Shown here: positions 25,700-35,672 of the stretch, piece by piece | How the letters are laid out: every line of letters begins with the position of its first letter | Position numbering within the stretch: position 1 is the stretch's first letter | From: an uncultured candidate division Zixibacteria bacterium | Lineage (GTDB): Bacteria; Zixibacteria; MSB-5A5; SM1-73 | Direction of reading: 5' to 3' | Assembly (NCBI GenBank): GCA_903908285.1 | Contig: CAIVRH010000019.1 | Span: forward strand, 1-64,000 | Length of the DNA stretch: 64,000 bases | Notes under the pieces: model-generated | What the model was told of the DNA's origin: nothing | What the model saw: the letters and a program-made list of their open reading frames with translations, nothing else | Databases searched by the model: none | Program-made: the position numbers and the translations under genes

Positions 25700-26734
25700 G
25701 TGCCTGAGCTGAGGAAGGATCCGATAGTGGGAAGATGGGTGATCATTTCAACCGAGAGGGGTAAGAGACCGTCAGACTTCTCCGGTACTCTTAAGAGAAA
25801 AACGGAAAGCAAGCTTTGTCCCTTCTGCCCCGGTAACGAATCTGCCACCCCTCCGGAGATTTTGGCTTTCCGTCCGAATTCCTCCGAACCCAATAGACCC
25901 GGATGGACTTTGAGGGTTATTTCCAACAAGTACCCGGCTTTGAGGATCGAAGGCGATTTGAATCGCGAGGGGGTGGGGATTTTCGACAAAATGAACGGGG
26001 TGGGAGCGCATGAGGTGATCATCGAGACTCCGGAACACGAGAAGGATTTGGTGGATATCAGCCCTAAGCAGATGGAGGACGTGATCTGGGCGTATTTGAA
26101 CCGGTGCATCGATTTGAAGAAGGACCGCCGCTTCAGATATATCCTGATTTTTAAAAACCAGGGGGAGGCGGCAGGGGCATCTTTGGAGCACAGCCACAGC
26201 CAGTTGATTGCTACGCCTATTGTCCCCAAAAGGGTGATAGAAGAGATCGAGGGCGCAGGCAAGTACTATGGTTATAAGGAAAGATGCGTCTTCTGCGATA
26301 TGGTAAAACAAGAGATCGCAGACAACGAGCGGGTGGTGATCAAGAACAGCTCCTATATCTCCTTTGAGCCTTTCGCTCCCCGATTTCCTTTTGAAACCTG
26401 GATTCTTCCCATAAAACACAGTCCCGCTTTTGAGGATACCAAAAAAGAGGATATTCCTCTTCTGGCTTCCATACTTCAGGAGACCTTAAAAAGATTAGCC
26501 AAAGCTTTGAATAATCCACCCTATAACTATATTCTTCACACCAGCCCCATAGACGGATATGCAACCCAGGAGTATCACTGGCACATCGAGATCATGCCCA
26601 AGCTGACCCGGGTGGCAGGTTTTGAGTGGGGTACCGGATTTTACATCAACCCCACCACCCCCGAGGATGCAGCTAACTACCTTAAAGAGATTGAGATTTC
26701 AACGCCCGACAAAATACCTAGTTTAAAATCTTGA
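25700..26734 (+). CDS. galT: Galactose-1-phosphate uridylyltransferase
   Basis: 344 residues. Exchanges UMP between UDP-glucose and galactose-1-phosphate (Leloir pathway), or a related hexose-1-phosphate. PELRKDPIVGRWVIISTERGKRP is the family opening (first part of the protein), zinc ligands are in LCPFCPGNE near 41, and the nucleophilic HxH is in LEHSHSQLIA near 161; FETWILP and the C-terminal EYHWHIEIMPKL are conserved. The start chosen is GTG 25700, five bases after AGGAGG; the in-frame TTG at 25685 overlaps that site. It is followed 44 bases later by glgA, linking sugar-phosphate activation with glycogen synthesis. Confidence 0.93.
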   Translation: MPELRKDPIVGRWVIISTERGKRPSDFSGTLKRKTESKLCPFCPGNESATPPEILAFRPNSSEPNRPGWTLRVISNKYPALRIEGDLNREGVGIFDKMNGVGAHEVIIETPEHEKDLVDISPKQMEDVIWAYLNRCIDLKKDRRFRYILIFKNQGEAAGASLEHSHSQLIATPIVPKRVIEEIEGAGKYYGYKERCVFCDMVKQEIADNERVVIKNSSYISFEPFAPRFPFETWILPIKHSPAFEDTKKEDIPLLASILQETLKRLAKALNNPPYNYILHTSPIDGYATQEYHWHIEIMPKLTRVAGFEWGTGFYINPTTPEDAANYLKEIEISTPDKIPSLKS

Positions 26735-26778
26735 AACGTTGTTCCAAAACAACATAATATCTCATCAAAAGGAGAAAC

Positions 26779-28275
26779 TTGGAAACTAAGAAGCTAAGAA
26801 TATTGATCGTTTCCCCCGAGGTGGTTCCTTTTGCTAAAACCGGCGGATTGGCGGATGTCACCGGCGCTCTGCCCAAAGTCTTGACACAGCTGGGACACCA
26901 AGTCAAGGTCATCCTTCCGAAATACAAAATGGTGGACGAAAACAAATTCCACCTGTCGGAGGTGAAAACCGATTTTCCCGTCATTTCCATCAATGGGAAA
27001 AATCATAAGATATCACTTAAAAACGATAATGTAGATTTCCCACCGGTGGAATACCTTTTTATGGTTAACGATGAATTCTATTACCGGGACGAGCTCTATC
27101 GGAACCGGACTACCGGATACGATTATGAGGACAACGATGAAAGATTCATCCTTTTTGCACGAGGAGTGCTGGAGGTTCTGAAAAATCTCGACTGGCATCC
27201 GGATATTATTCACGTCAACGACTGGCAATCGGCTTTAATTCCGGCATACCTCAAGACAATATATACGGATGATCCTTTCTTCAAGCGAACCGCTTCGATA
27301 TTTTCGATTCATAACCTGGCCTATCAGGGTGGTTTTCCCAAGAGCACTTTTGACAAGATCGGGGTTCCCAAGGATCTGTTCTATCCCACCAGCCCTTTTG
27401 AATTCTGGGGAAACGTAAATTTCCTCAAAGTCGGGATTAGCTATGCGGATATAATTAACACCGTCTCCGAGACTTATGCGGTGGAGATTCAATCCGGTCC
27501 GGAGTTCGGTTACGGTCTGGAGGGGGTGTTAAGAAACCGGAACGAGGATCTTTACGGCATCATCAACGGGATCGATTATGACGTCTGGTCGCCGGAGAAA
27601 GACAAGCTGATCCCCCATCAATTCTCCCCTGATGATCTTTCGGGCAAGAAAAAAGACAAGGAGTTGTTGCTGGAAACCTGCAATCTGCCAGTCTCCAGAA
27701 AAGATGTTCCGGTAATCGGAGTCATCTCCCGTCTGGCGGATCAAAAAGGGTTTGATCTTCTATCCCAGATCGCGGACCAGCTTCTTTCCCTGGATTTACA
27801 AATAGTCATCCTGGGAACCGGGGATGAGAAATATCACGTGTTGTTCAAGGAACTGAGTACCAAATACCCCAAAAAGATATCGGTCAACCTCCGCTTCGAC
27901 GATTCCCTGGCGCATTTAATCGAGGCGGGAAGCGATATGTTTCTCATGCCTTCCAAATACGAGCCATGCGGTTTGAACCAGTTGTATAGCTTGAAATATG
28001 GAACCGTTCCCATCGTTAGGAAGACCGGAGGTTTGGCTGATACCATCGAAAATTACGATCCGGCAAATGGCCAGGGAACCGGATTTGTTTTCAAGAATTA
28101 CAGTGCACAGGAACTCTGGGAAACGATCAAGCGAGCACTTAAAACATATGAGAATATAGAAACCTGGGTGAGGTTGATGAAGAATGGGATGAATAAAGAT
28201 TTCTCCTGGGAGGCGTCAGCCAAAAAATATGTAGAGATATACCTAAAGGCTCTTCAGAAAAGGTTCAAGGTTTAA
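26779..28275 (+). CDS. glgA: Glycogen synthase (GT5 family)
   Basis: 498 residues. Transfers glucose from ADP-glucose (possibly UDP-glucose) to growing alpha-1,4-glucan. VSPEVVPFAKTGGLADVTGALPK near 10-32 contains the KTGGL sugar-nucleotide motif; HVNDWQSALIP near 139, SIHNLAYQGGFP, and the C-terminal LMPSKYEPCGLNQLYSLKYGT (in part: SKYEPCGLNQL) with RKTGGLADTIENYD complete the GT-B fold. The start is TTG 26779 with AAAAGGAGAAAC directly ahead; no nearer ATG exists. Distal gene of the galT operon and followed by a clear terminator at 28393. Confidence 0.95.
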   Translation: METKKLRILIVSPEVVPFAKTGGLADVTGALPKVLTQLGHQVKVILPKYKMVDENKFHLSEVKTDFPVISINGKNHKISLKNDNVDFPPVEYLFMVNDEFYYRDELYRNRTTGYDYEDNDERFILFARGVLEVLKNLDWHPDIIHVNDWQSALIPAYLKTIYTDDPFFKRTASIFSIHNLAYQGGFPKSTFDKIGVPKDLFYPTSPFEFWGNVNFLKVGISYADIINTVSETYAVEIQSGPEFGYGLEGVLRNRNEDLYGIINGIDYDVWSPEKDKLIPHQFSPDDLSGKKKDKELLLETCNLPVSRKDVPVIGVISRLADQKGFDLLSQIADQLLSLDLQIVILGTGDEKYHVLFKELSTKYPKKISVNLRFDDSLAHLIEAGSDMFLMPSKYEPCGLNQLYSLKYGTVPIVRKTGGLADTIENYDPANGQGTGFVFKNYSAQELWETIKRALKTYENIETWVRLMKNGMNKDFSWEASAKKYVEIYLKALQKRFKV

Positions 28276-28570
28276 AATTGGGATTCAAGGGGTCGAGGGG
28301 AAAAACGTTCAAAGTTCAAGGTTCAAAAGTTCAAGGGCTCAAGGATTCCAGCGGAAAAGCGTTTAAAGTTCAAGGTTTAAGGTTCAGAATTTGGTGAGGG
28401 ATTAATTATCCCGCACCTTTTTCTTTTTTAGAGGTGAAGGTACACTGAAACAACATTATAGGAAAAAGCGTTCAGAGTTTAAGGGTTAAACTAGGGTTCA
28501 AGGGTTCAAGTGGAAAAGCGTTTAAAGTTCAAAGTTCAAGGTTCAAAATTAGGGTTCAAGAGTCTTGGTT
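28262..28570. repeat. TTCAAG-type array with four GGAAAAGCGTTYAAAG units
   Basis: Degenerate GTTCAAGG words with a period near 8-10 bases. The longer unit GGAAAA(A)CGTTYAAAGTTCAAGG appears at about 28298, 28353, 28461 and 28512; a fifth copy is at 18388. The array is interrupted by the glgA terminator. Irregular spacing and short period exclude a CRISPR array. Confidence 0.6.
28393..28429 (+). terminator. Rho-independent terminator of glgA
   Basis: GGTG-A-GGGAT, loop TAATT, ATCCC-G-CACC, followed by TTTTTCTTTTTT. A nine-pair stem with one mismatch and a long T run, 118 bases after the glgA stop. Confidence 0.85.
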
Positions 28571-28665
28571 GCGTTGGGGTAGGAATGTCCGGATACAACC
28601 GCAAAAAGAATAATATAGCTTATTCAACCACTGACTCCTCTGGGGATAATCCATTTTCAAATTGC

Positions 28666-28694
28666 TTGACGCCAGTTCACATTTTCGATAAATT
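28666..28694 (+). promoter_or_regulatory. Candidate promoter of the membrane glycosyltransferase gene
   Basis: TTGACG (28666-28671), 17 bases, TAAATT (28689-28694). The start would be near 28701, with a leader of about 43 bases to ATG 28744. Confidence 0.45.
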
Positions 28695-28743
28695 CACCTA
28701 AAAGCGAACAAGGTAATGTTTTCCATTGTATTTAAACATATCT

Positions 28744-30558
28744 ATGAATGAATCCACTCGCAACTATCTGATCCTTTTGGTTATAATAATTATTTTCGTG
28801 GTTCAATGCATTTTTTTAAACTTCACCCAGGATGATGCCTTCATTTCTTATCGTTATGTAGAAAACTTCACTTCTGGTAATGGTCTGGTATTCAACTCAG
28901 GTGAAAGAGTGGAAGGATACACCAATTTTCTATGGATCATTATTTTGTCCCTCTTTTCAAAACTGAGTTTTAATATTATAGTGACTTCCAAAATATTGGG
29001 AGTCGCCTCCGGGTGTATTTGCTTGTTTCTTCTCTACAAAGTCTCCAGTCTATTTTTCCCTAAGAAGGATTGGTTTTTTTCTCTCTTTCCCCCCCTTTTG
29101 TTGACTGCCAGCAGTGCTTTCGCCTACTGGAGCATAAGCGGGTTGGAGACTGCTTTCTTCGTGATGATGGTTCTGCTTTCGGTACATCTGTATATCAGTT
29201 ACTCACGATTATGGGCAGTAACCTGTGCGGTGAGTGCACTCATCCGCCCGGAAGGGGCGCTGATATTCGGGATGCTTTTCCTTTACAAATTACTCTTTGA
29301 AAAAACTCCGCCGAGGAAATCCTTATTCGAACTGGGTGAGTTTGTTTTGCTGCTTTTGCCTTTTTTAATTTTCAAACTGGTTTATTACGGAGACATTCTA
29401 CCCAATCCATTTTATGCAAAAACAGGTTTCTCCCGGGAGTATGTGAAAAGCGGGTTGGAGTACTTTTGGCTTTTTTTGCAGCATTATGGTTTGTGGGGAC
29501 TGGTCTATTTGATTCCGCTTTTTTTGTATAAAAGCCTGGAATTAAGGGGACGCCTGCTGATGTGGCTGGTTTATCTTTACACCCTGTATGTGATCTTAAT
29601 TGGCGGGGACGTTCTTCAGGTTCATCGTTTCTTCCTGCCCATTTTACCACTGTTATGTCTGCTGGTAGTATGGGGTGTTAGAAATTTCTTAGTCAAATTC
29701 ATACACGGTTTTAGAACCCAGACAGTTGCTTCCTTTGTGTTTCTCTCAATGTCAGCTATTTTCTTTTTGTTTCCCTGCAAATGGATCAGGTCAGTCCGAG
29801 CCAGTGAGAGAAATTTAGTGGAGAGTACCCGGTCAATAGCCGATTATCTGAAGAAATATTACGGGGATAACTTTTCCATTGCCACCACCACCATCGGCTC
29901 GATATCCTGCTATTTGGGAACGAAGGTGAAGGTCATCGACATGTTAGGCTTGACCGACAGATATATTTCCAGGAATCCGGAAAAAAATGAGGGCATAACC
30001 GCAACCTGGAAGGAAAGGAAGTATAATACCCGGTATCTTCTTTCCCTTGATCCGGATTTCATTCTTTTTTCTACAGGATATAAACCCAGCGCCCCGGCTG
30101 AAAAGGCGTTGCTTTTAAACTCCAAATTCCGGGAAAATTACTACATATTACCCATGCCTTCAGGACATACAGAATTTAGAACCATCTTTAAGAGAAAAGG
30201 AGAATATATAAAGGAGAATAAAGTATTCCCGGATCCCCAATTTATTGATCCGTTTTGCGAAGGGGTATATTTACAATTGAGAGGAAGATATCAGGAAGCA
30301 ATCCGGAAACTGGAAAAGGCAGCCTCGGTGGGACCGGTTGATTTTGCCTGGGTTTATTGGTTAATAGGAGAGTGCTATTACCAGGTGGAAGATTACCCCT
30401 CTGCGGAAAGGTATCTTAAGAGTGCCATCGGGATTGACGATTGGTCCGTCATGGCGCATGCCGATTTGCTGGGGATTTATCAGAAGCAAGGACGACAAAA
30501 GGAAGCTAGCGAAGAATCCAGGAAGATTCTTTTCTATGATCCCGATTTTCCATGGTGA
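28744..30558 (+). CDS. Polytopic membrane glycosyltransferase (GT39/ArnT-like) with C-terminal TPRs
   Basis: About 604 residues from ATG 28744; a TTG at 28726 keeps the frame open and no good ribosome site decides. Ten or more membrane helices occupy the first 350 residues. The first periplasmic loop has FTQDDAFISYRYVENFTSGNGLVFN (in part: DDAFISYRYVENF), the acidic motif of GT-C enzymes, then GERVEGYTNFLW. Residues 350-500 form a soluble domain, and the last 110 hold two or three TPR units (RGRYQEAIRKLEKAAS, YPSAERYLKSAIGID). It likely transfers a sugar from a polyprenyl-phosphate carrier to a lipid or protein outside the membrane. Confidence 0.82.
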   Translation: MNESTRNYLILLVIIIIFVVQCIFLNFTQDDAFISYRYVENFTSGNGLVFNSGERVEGYTNFLWIIILSLFSKLSFNIIVTSKILGVASGCICLFLLYKVSSLFFPKKDWFFSLFPPLLLTASSAFAYWSISGLETAFFVMMVLLSVHLYISYSRLWAVTCAVSALIRPEGALIFGMLFLYKLLFEKTPPRKSLFELGEFVLLLLPFLIFKLVYYGDILPNPFYAKTGFSREYVKSGLEYFWLFLQHYGLWGLVYLIPLFLYKSLELRGRLLMWLVYLYTLYVILIGGDVLQVHRFFLPILPLLCLLVVWGVRNFLVKFIHGFRTQTVASFVFLSMSAIFFLFPCKWIRSVRASERNLVESTRSIADYLKKYYGDNFSIATTTIGSISCYLGTKVKVIDMLGLTDRYISRNPEKNEGITATWKERKYNTRYLLSLDPDFILFSTGYKPSAPAEKALLLNSKFRENYYILPMPSGHTEFRTIFKRKGEYIKENKVFPDPQFIDPFCEGVYLQLRGRYQEAIRKLEKAASVGPVDFAWVYWLIGECYYQVEDYPSAERYLKSAIGIDDWSVMAHADLLGIYQKQGRQKEASEESRKILFYDPDFPW

Positions 30559-30720
30559 AATCACGGATAAGTTATATCCATAAATCATCAGTAAAGGAAA
30601 CTCATTTCCCGGGACTTTTTATTTCATGATGAGGGCACGCGGGGACAACGGTCGATATATTTCAAGAGTCTTATGCATTGGGGCAGGGTTACCCCGGCAC
30701 AACAGTTCGGAACAATCGAA

Positions 30721-32037
30721 TTATCTATCCCAAATTTTCTTGCTTATTAATGGAACCAAGTCATTGATCTTATGCCTGGTCTGCTCCATCGAATCCCTAT
30801 CCCTTAAAGTAACGGTTTCATCCTCCAGGGTTTGAGAATCTACAGTGATGCCAAACGGTGTGCCGGCTTCATCCTGACGGCGGTAACGTCTTCCCACCGC
30901 TCCTCCGTCATCATAGAACACCTTGAAATGGGGCATCAGCATCTTCTCAATCTTTTTGGCTATCTCCGGCATATTGTCCCGGTTTACCAACGGAAGAATG
31001 GAGGCTTTGATCGGGGCGATTTTCGGATCTAAGCGTAGGACTACTCTTTTTTCTCCCTTCACCTCTTCCTCCAGGTAAGCATCCACCAAGCAAACCAGCA
31101 GGGACCGGTCTACTCCGGCAGAAGTCTCTATAATATAAGGGATGAATCTTTCCTTAGTCTGGTCGTTGAAATAGGAGAGGTCCTTTCCGCTGGATTGGCT
31201 GTGGCGGGAGAGGTCATAATTGGTGCGGTTATGTATCCCCTCGATCTCCTTCCAGCCAAAGGGGAAATTGTACTCGATATCGAATGCGGTCTTGGCGTAA
31301 AAAGCCAGCTCCTTCTGGTCGTGCTGGTGGAATCTCAGATTTTCTTTTCTGATTCCGATTTCCGAGTACCATTTCATCCGCTCTTCCTTCCAATAAGTAA
31401 TCCACTTATCGTCCTCCTGGGGATGAATGAAAAACTGCATCTCCATCTGCTCGAATTCGCGAGAGCGGAAGATGAAGTTGCCCGGAGAGATCTCGTTACG
31501 GAAGGCTTTGCCGATCTGGGCGATGCCAAAGGGGACTTTCTGCCGTGCCGGTCCCATGACATTCAGAAAATTTACATAGATTCCTTGAGCGGTTTCGGGT
31601 CTCAAATAGACCACGGATGCTTCGTCTTCCACCGGACCCATATGGGTTTTGAACATCAGGTTGAACATGCGCGCTTCGGTCAGCTCGCCGCCGCAAGCCG
31701 GACAAACGTTAACATCGATATCATCCGCCCGGAATCTCTGGTTGCATTTTTTGCAGTCCACCATGGGATCGGTGAAGTTTTGGACATGGCCAGAGGTTTC
31801 CCATACTTTGGGATGCATCAGGATGGAAGCATCCAACCCCTCAATATCATCCCGATACTGGGTCATGCACTTCCACCAGTAATCCCGGATATTCCTTTTT
31901 AACTCCACTCCCAGGGGACCATAGTCCCAACAGCTGTTAATTCCTCCATAGATCTCCGATGATTGAAAAATGAAACCTCTTCTTTTGCATAAAGAGACCA
32001 GTTTGTCCATCAGATCAGGTTCTTTCTTCTTAGTCAC
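30721..32037 (-). CDS. glyS: Glycyl-tRNA synthetase, single-chain alpha2 type
   Basis: Charges tRNA-Gly. 438 residues, the homodimeric class II form as in Thermus and Firmicutes, not the alpha2beta2 enzyme. Motif 1 region GGINSCWDYGPLGVELKRNI near 26-45, a zinc-binding CKKCNQRFRADDIDVNVCPACGG (Cys pairs near 93-96 and 109-112), motif 2 FRNEISPGNFIFRSREFEQMEMQFF (in part: FRNEISPGNFIFRSREFEQ) and motif 3 GVDRSLLVCL with the C-terminal anticodon domain are all visible. The start is GTG 32037, four bases after AAGGAGG. recO lies 116 bases upstream across a repeat. Confidence 0.95.
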   Translation of the reverse strand: MTKKKEPDLMDKLVSLCKRRGFIFQSSEIYGGINSCWDYGPLGVELKRNIRDYWWKCMTQYRDDIEGLDASILMHPKVWETSGHVQNFTDPMVDCKKCNQRFRADDIDVNVCPACGGELTEARMFNLMFKTHMGPVEDEASVVYLRPETAQGIYVNFLNVMGPARQKVPFGIAQIGKAFRNEISPGNFIFRSREFEQMEMQFFIHPQEDDKWITYWKEERMKWYSEIGIRKENLRFHQHDQKELAFYAKTAFDIEYNFPFGWKEIEGIHNRTNYDLSRHSQSSGKDLSYFNDQTKERFIPYIIETSAGVDRSLLVCLVDAYLEEEVKGEKRVVLRLDPKIAPIKASILPLVNRDNMPEIAKKIEKMLMPHFKVFYDDGGAVGRRYRRQDEAGTPFGITVDSQTLEDETVTLRDRDSMEQTRHKINDLVPLISKKIWDR

Positions 32038-32072
32038 ATTTCCTCCTTAAGAACAAATTTTCTATTATTTTG

Positions 32073-32136
32073 ACCCCTCACCCTAGCCCTCTTCCCAGAG
32101 GTATGAACCAGATGGTTCATACCAGAAGGGAGAGGG
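32073..32136. repeat. Dispersed CTCTCC/GGAGAG palindrome, copy 6, with a nested inverted repeat
   Basis: CCCCTCACCCTAGCCCTCTTCCC ... GGGAGAGGG encloses a second perfect palindrome: GGTATGAACCA (32100-32110) and TGGTTCATACC (32113-32123), 11-base arms two bases apart. It lies between recO and glyS. The nested insert is absent from other copies, so it may be a later insertion or an operator for a dimeric regulator. Confidence 0.6.
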
Positions 32137-32153
32137 AACTTCCTATTACCTAT

Positions 32154-32924
32154 TTATGTTTTGCTTGGATAAATCTTCAAAAACTCCAGTGATTTTAAAT
32201 CCTTTCCCTTCCCGGCATGATAATCCAAAAGATTCAAGACCAGATTCGAAATCTCCTTTAGACATTCCTTTGGTATGTTATACGTATCCATATCCTCGGT
32301 CTTTATGGATTGAAGTTTTAACGCCGAAGAAATGGAATCTTTGGACAAACGGAGATAGGTTCGATCCGATCGGGCGCATTTTTTACATACGATACCGCCT
32401 TTATCCGGACTGAACAATATCAATCCCTCTAAGATGGGTTTATCGCATATAATGCATCTGTTCAATTTTGGTTTATACCCTAATAGATCAGCCAGCTTCA
32501 AGGCAAAAGCCCAGAAAGATTTCTCCAAAGATTTCTGCGGACAGATTTCCATGAAAGATAAAGTTTCAATGATCAAGTCAAAAATTTCGGGGTGGGATTC
32601 TTCTCCGGATATCAGCCGCTCCAAAAGCTCGATGGCAGCCGAGGCAAAGACATACCGATGCAAATCCTTGGTAAGAGACTGGTAGGAATGGAATATCTCG
32701 CTTTGAGAAAGAAGATAGATCTCGGTGGTCTGCTTTTTATAAAATACGATCTGAATATGGGAAAAAGTCTGCAAAGCCCCGGCTAATTTGCTTTTGGGTT
32801 TCCGGATGCCTTTGGCGATGACCTTGATCTTCCCGTAGTCTTTGGAGTAAAGGGTGGCAATCTTGGAGGTGTCGCCAAATTTGATGCTTTTCAAAACGAG
32901 GGCTTCGGTTTTGGTGATGCTCAT
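32154..32924 (-). CDS. recO: DNA repair protein RecO
   Basis: 256 residues. Works with RecF and RecR to load RecA on gapped DNA. The N-terminal OB fold (EALVLKSIKFGDTSKIATLYSKDYGKIKVIAKGIRKPKS, in part ALVLKSIKFGDTSKI) and the zinc module CIICDKP...GIVCKKC (about 161-185) match RecO. The start ATG overlaps the FtsB-like stop by four bases (ATGA), so translation is coupled. Length and domain order are normal. Confidence 0.93.
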   Translation of the reverse strand: MSITKTEALVLKSIKFGDTSKIATLYSKDYGKIKVIAKGIRKPKSKLAGALQTFSHIQIVFYKKQTTEIYLLSQSEIFHSYQSLTKDLHRYVFASAAIELLERLISGEESHPEIFDLIIETLSFMEICPQKSLEKSFWAFALKLADLLGYKPKLNRCIICDKPILEGLILFSPDKGGIVCKKCARSDRTYLRLSKDSISSALKLQSIKTEDMDTYNIPKECLKEISNLVLNLLDYHAGKGKDLKSLEFLKIYPSKT

Positions 32925-33331
32925 CGGGAGGCGGAGTCGGCTGGAGAAGTTTGGAGAGGTTTCGGATTGCCGGGTTTTTCCTTATGAATGACCCGATACA
33001 TTTTCTCCCCCTCTTTTATCAGTCCCAGTCTTTCCCGGGCTTGCTTCTCTATATAGAACGGGTCATCGTTAAGTCTTTTTTTTTCAATACCCAAATCGAC
33101 GATTTCCGCCTTGAGCATCCGGGATTCGCGTTCTAAGCTTTTTTTCTCTTCCAATAGGGAATGTATCTGGAAAAACCCGTAGGGTCCGGCACAAAAACGG
33201 TAAACCAAGAAAGCGAAGACAATAAAAGACAGAATCACTTTGATCTTTCTGTTCTTCGGGATACCCCGGTCTTTGATTTTGTCAAAGAAACTGCTGTGCG
33301 GAAAGACCTTTTTCTTTTTTCTCTTCAACAT
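32921..33331 (-). CDS. Septum formation initiator (FtsB/DivIC) family protein
   Basis: About 136 residues from ATG 33331; the frame is open upstream but a longer start would run into the next gene. A short basic cytoplasmic N-terminus (MLKRKKKKVF) is followed by one membrane helix (VILSFIVFAFLVYRFCAG, about 32-50), then a coiled coil (LLEEKKSLERESRMLKAEIVDLGIEKKRL) and the family motif DPFYIEKQARERLGLIKEGEK. It is part of the divisome complex with FtsL and FtsQ. Neighbouring eno is commonly found beside ftsB in other bacteria; here one extra gene separates them. Confidence 0.87.
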   Translation of the reverse strand: MLKRKKKKVFPHSSFFDKIKDRGIPKNRKIKVILSFIVFAFLVYRFCAGPYGFFQIHSLLEEKKSLERESRMLKAEIVDLGIEKKRLNDDPFYIEKQARERLGLIKEGEKMYRVIHKEKPGNPKPLQTSPADSASR

Positions 33332-33351
33332 ATTATAGTATTGCTTTACAA

Positions 33352-34068
33352 TTAAGGAGCTGGAAGTGCTAAAATCACTGAAAAGCATGACTTAAGCAAA
33401 TCCCAAAGAATCTTTGTTTTTTCGGGAGAAAGTGCTAAACCCATTGTAATGGATATGATAACCCCGATAGATGTATGTATCCAATCCCTCCTACCTTGGC
33501 GTTTTGTAGCCTCTTTCAGATATTCAATTTCTCTCTTAACAAAAGCTAATTGTTCTCCTTCCAAGTTGAAATTCTTTTCTATTTGCGCATACAATCTATC
33601 TAAAGAACTAATGATGCTTTCAAATTCAGGGATTGTGAAAGGAGTATTAGATATTTCGGCTGTCCCGATAAATGTTTCCTGTTGTGCATATTTTTGTAAT
33701 TGCTCCCAAAGATCTGGAACTTCTTGTTCTTTCAATCGCGAGAGCCATTCCCTGAAATGAAATATAGCATATTCCCAATCATACTTCCTAGATTTTAAAA
33801 CTTCATCAATGTAACGGGTGCTTGGGTGAGATTTATAATAATATTTATCAAATGTATCACGCTCAAATTTGAAATAAAAATCAGAGTTTAAATATCTAAC
33901 AATCGAAACAAGATAAACTTTTTCCCCTTGATGCGCGTGTTCGGTATTTTCTTCCGCCCACTTAAAATTTAAGGGAATCAATCCAGCATCTCTAATACAT
34001 TCCAATATTTGATTCTTTTGAGTTGTTAAGAGTAAATAATCCCTTATGCTTTTGTTTTTAATCATCAT
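33352..34068 (-). CDS. Hypothetical protein with C-terminal membrane hairpin, between eno and ftsB
   Basis: 238 residues, family not recognised. Residues 1-120 look globular and rich in aromatics (HFREWLSRLKEQEVPDLWEQL near 100-120). A coiled-coil stretch at about 150-190 (ISSLDRLYAQIEKNFNLEGEQLAFVKREIEYL, in part LAFVKREIEYLKEATKRQ) leads into two short hydrophobic segments (WIHTSIGVIISITMGLAL and LLKSCFSVILALPAP) at the C-terminus. Starts with tandem ATG codons without a ribosome site. AT-rich relative to its neighbours and inserted in an otherwise conserved eno-ftsB pair, so probably acquired. The soluble sensor plus terminal membrane layout resembles some abortive-infection effectors, but that is only a suggestion. 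Confidence 0.7.
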   Translation of the reverse strand: MMIKNKSIRDYLLLTTQKNQILECIRDAGLIPLNFKWAEENTEHAHQGEKVYLVSIVRYLNSDFYFKFERDTFDKYYYKSHPSTRYIDEVLKSRKYDWEYAIFHFREWLSRLKEQEVPDLWEQLQKYAQQETFIGTAEISNTPFTIPEFESIISSLDRLYAQIEKNFNLEGEQLAFVKREIEYLKEATKRQGRRDWIHTSIGVIISITMGLALSPEKTKILWDLLKSCFSVILALPAP

Positions 34069-34101
34069 GTTATGTGAGGAAGGAATTTGAGCAAGCTTGT
34101 C

Positions 34102-35409
<1,308 letters not shown>

Positions 35410-35472
35410 TTATCTCCTTTCCGATGGATTCGAAGTAGGACTTACTTTTTAAACGAAATTCTATCGAGGTAT

Positions 35473-35500
35473 AATCTAATGAAAGAAAATAATTTGGCAA
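35473..35500 (-). promoter_or_regulatory. Candidate promoter of eno
   Basis: Minus strand TTGCCA (35495-35500), 16 bases, TAGATT (35473-35478). Start near 35466, leader about 63 bases. Moderate match only. Confidence 0.35.
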
Positions 35501-35672
35501 GAGAAAAAAATGCTCTGTGACGGGTATTAAATGAATTCCTACGTATCGGATTTATATTGATTAGGGAAGATATTACTCCATCCTTGCTACCGACTAATCG
35601 AATAGTTTCTTAAAAAATCAAAATGATTCAGCTTTGGCAGCATTAGTAAACATATTGTAACATCCCGGTGTA

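Noticed and set aside
25772-26419. 215-codon minus-strand frame
   Set aside because: Antisense to galT, a complete gene with motifs.
28281-28560. Possible CRISPR array
   Set aside because: Units are degenerate, of 8-23 bases, with irregular spacing and no unique spacers of constant length. No cas gene in the window.
31195-31902. 235-codon frame on the plus strand
   Set aside because: Fully antisense to glyS, which has all synthetase motifs; composition is explained by the reverse frame.
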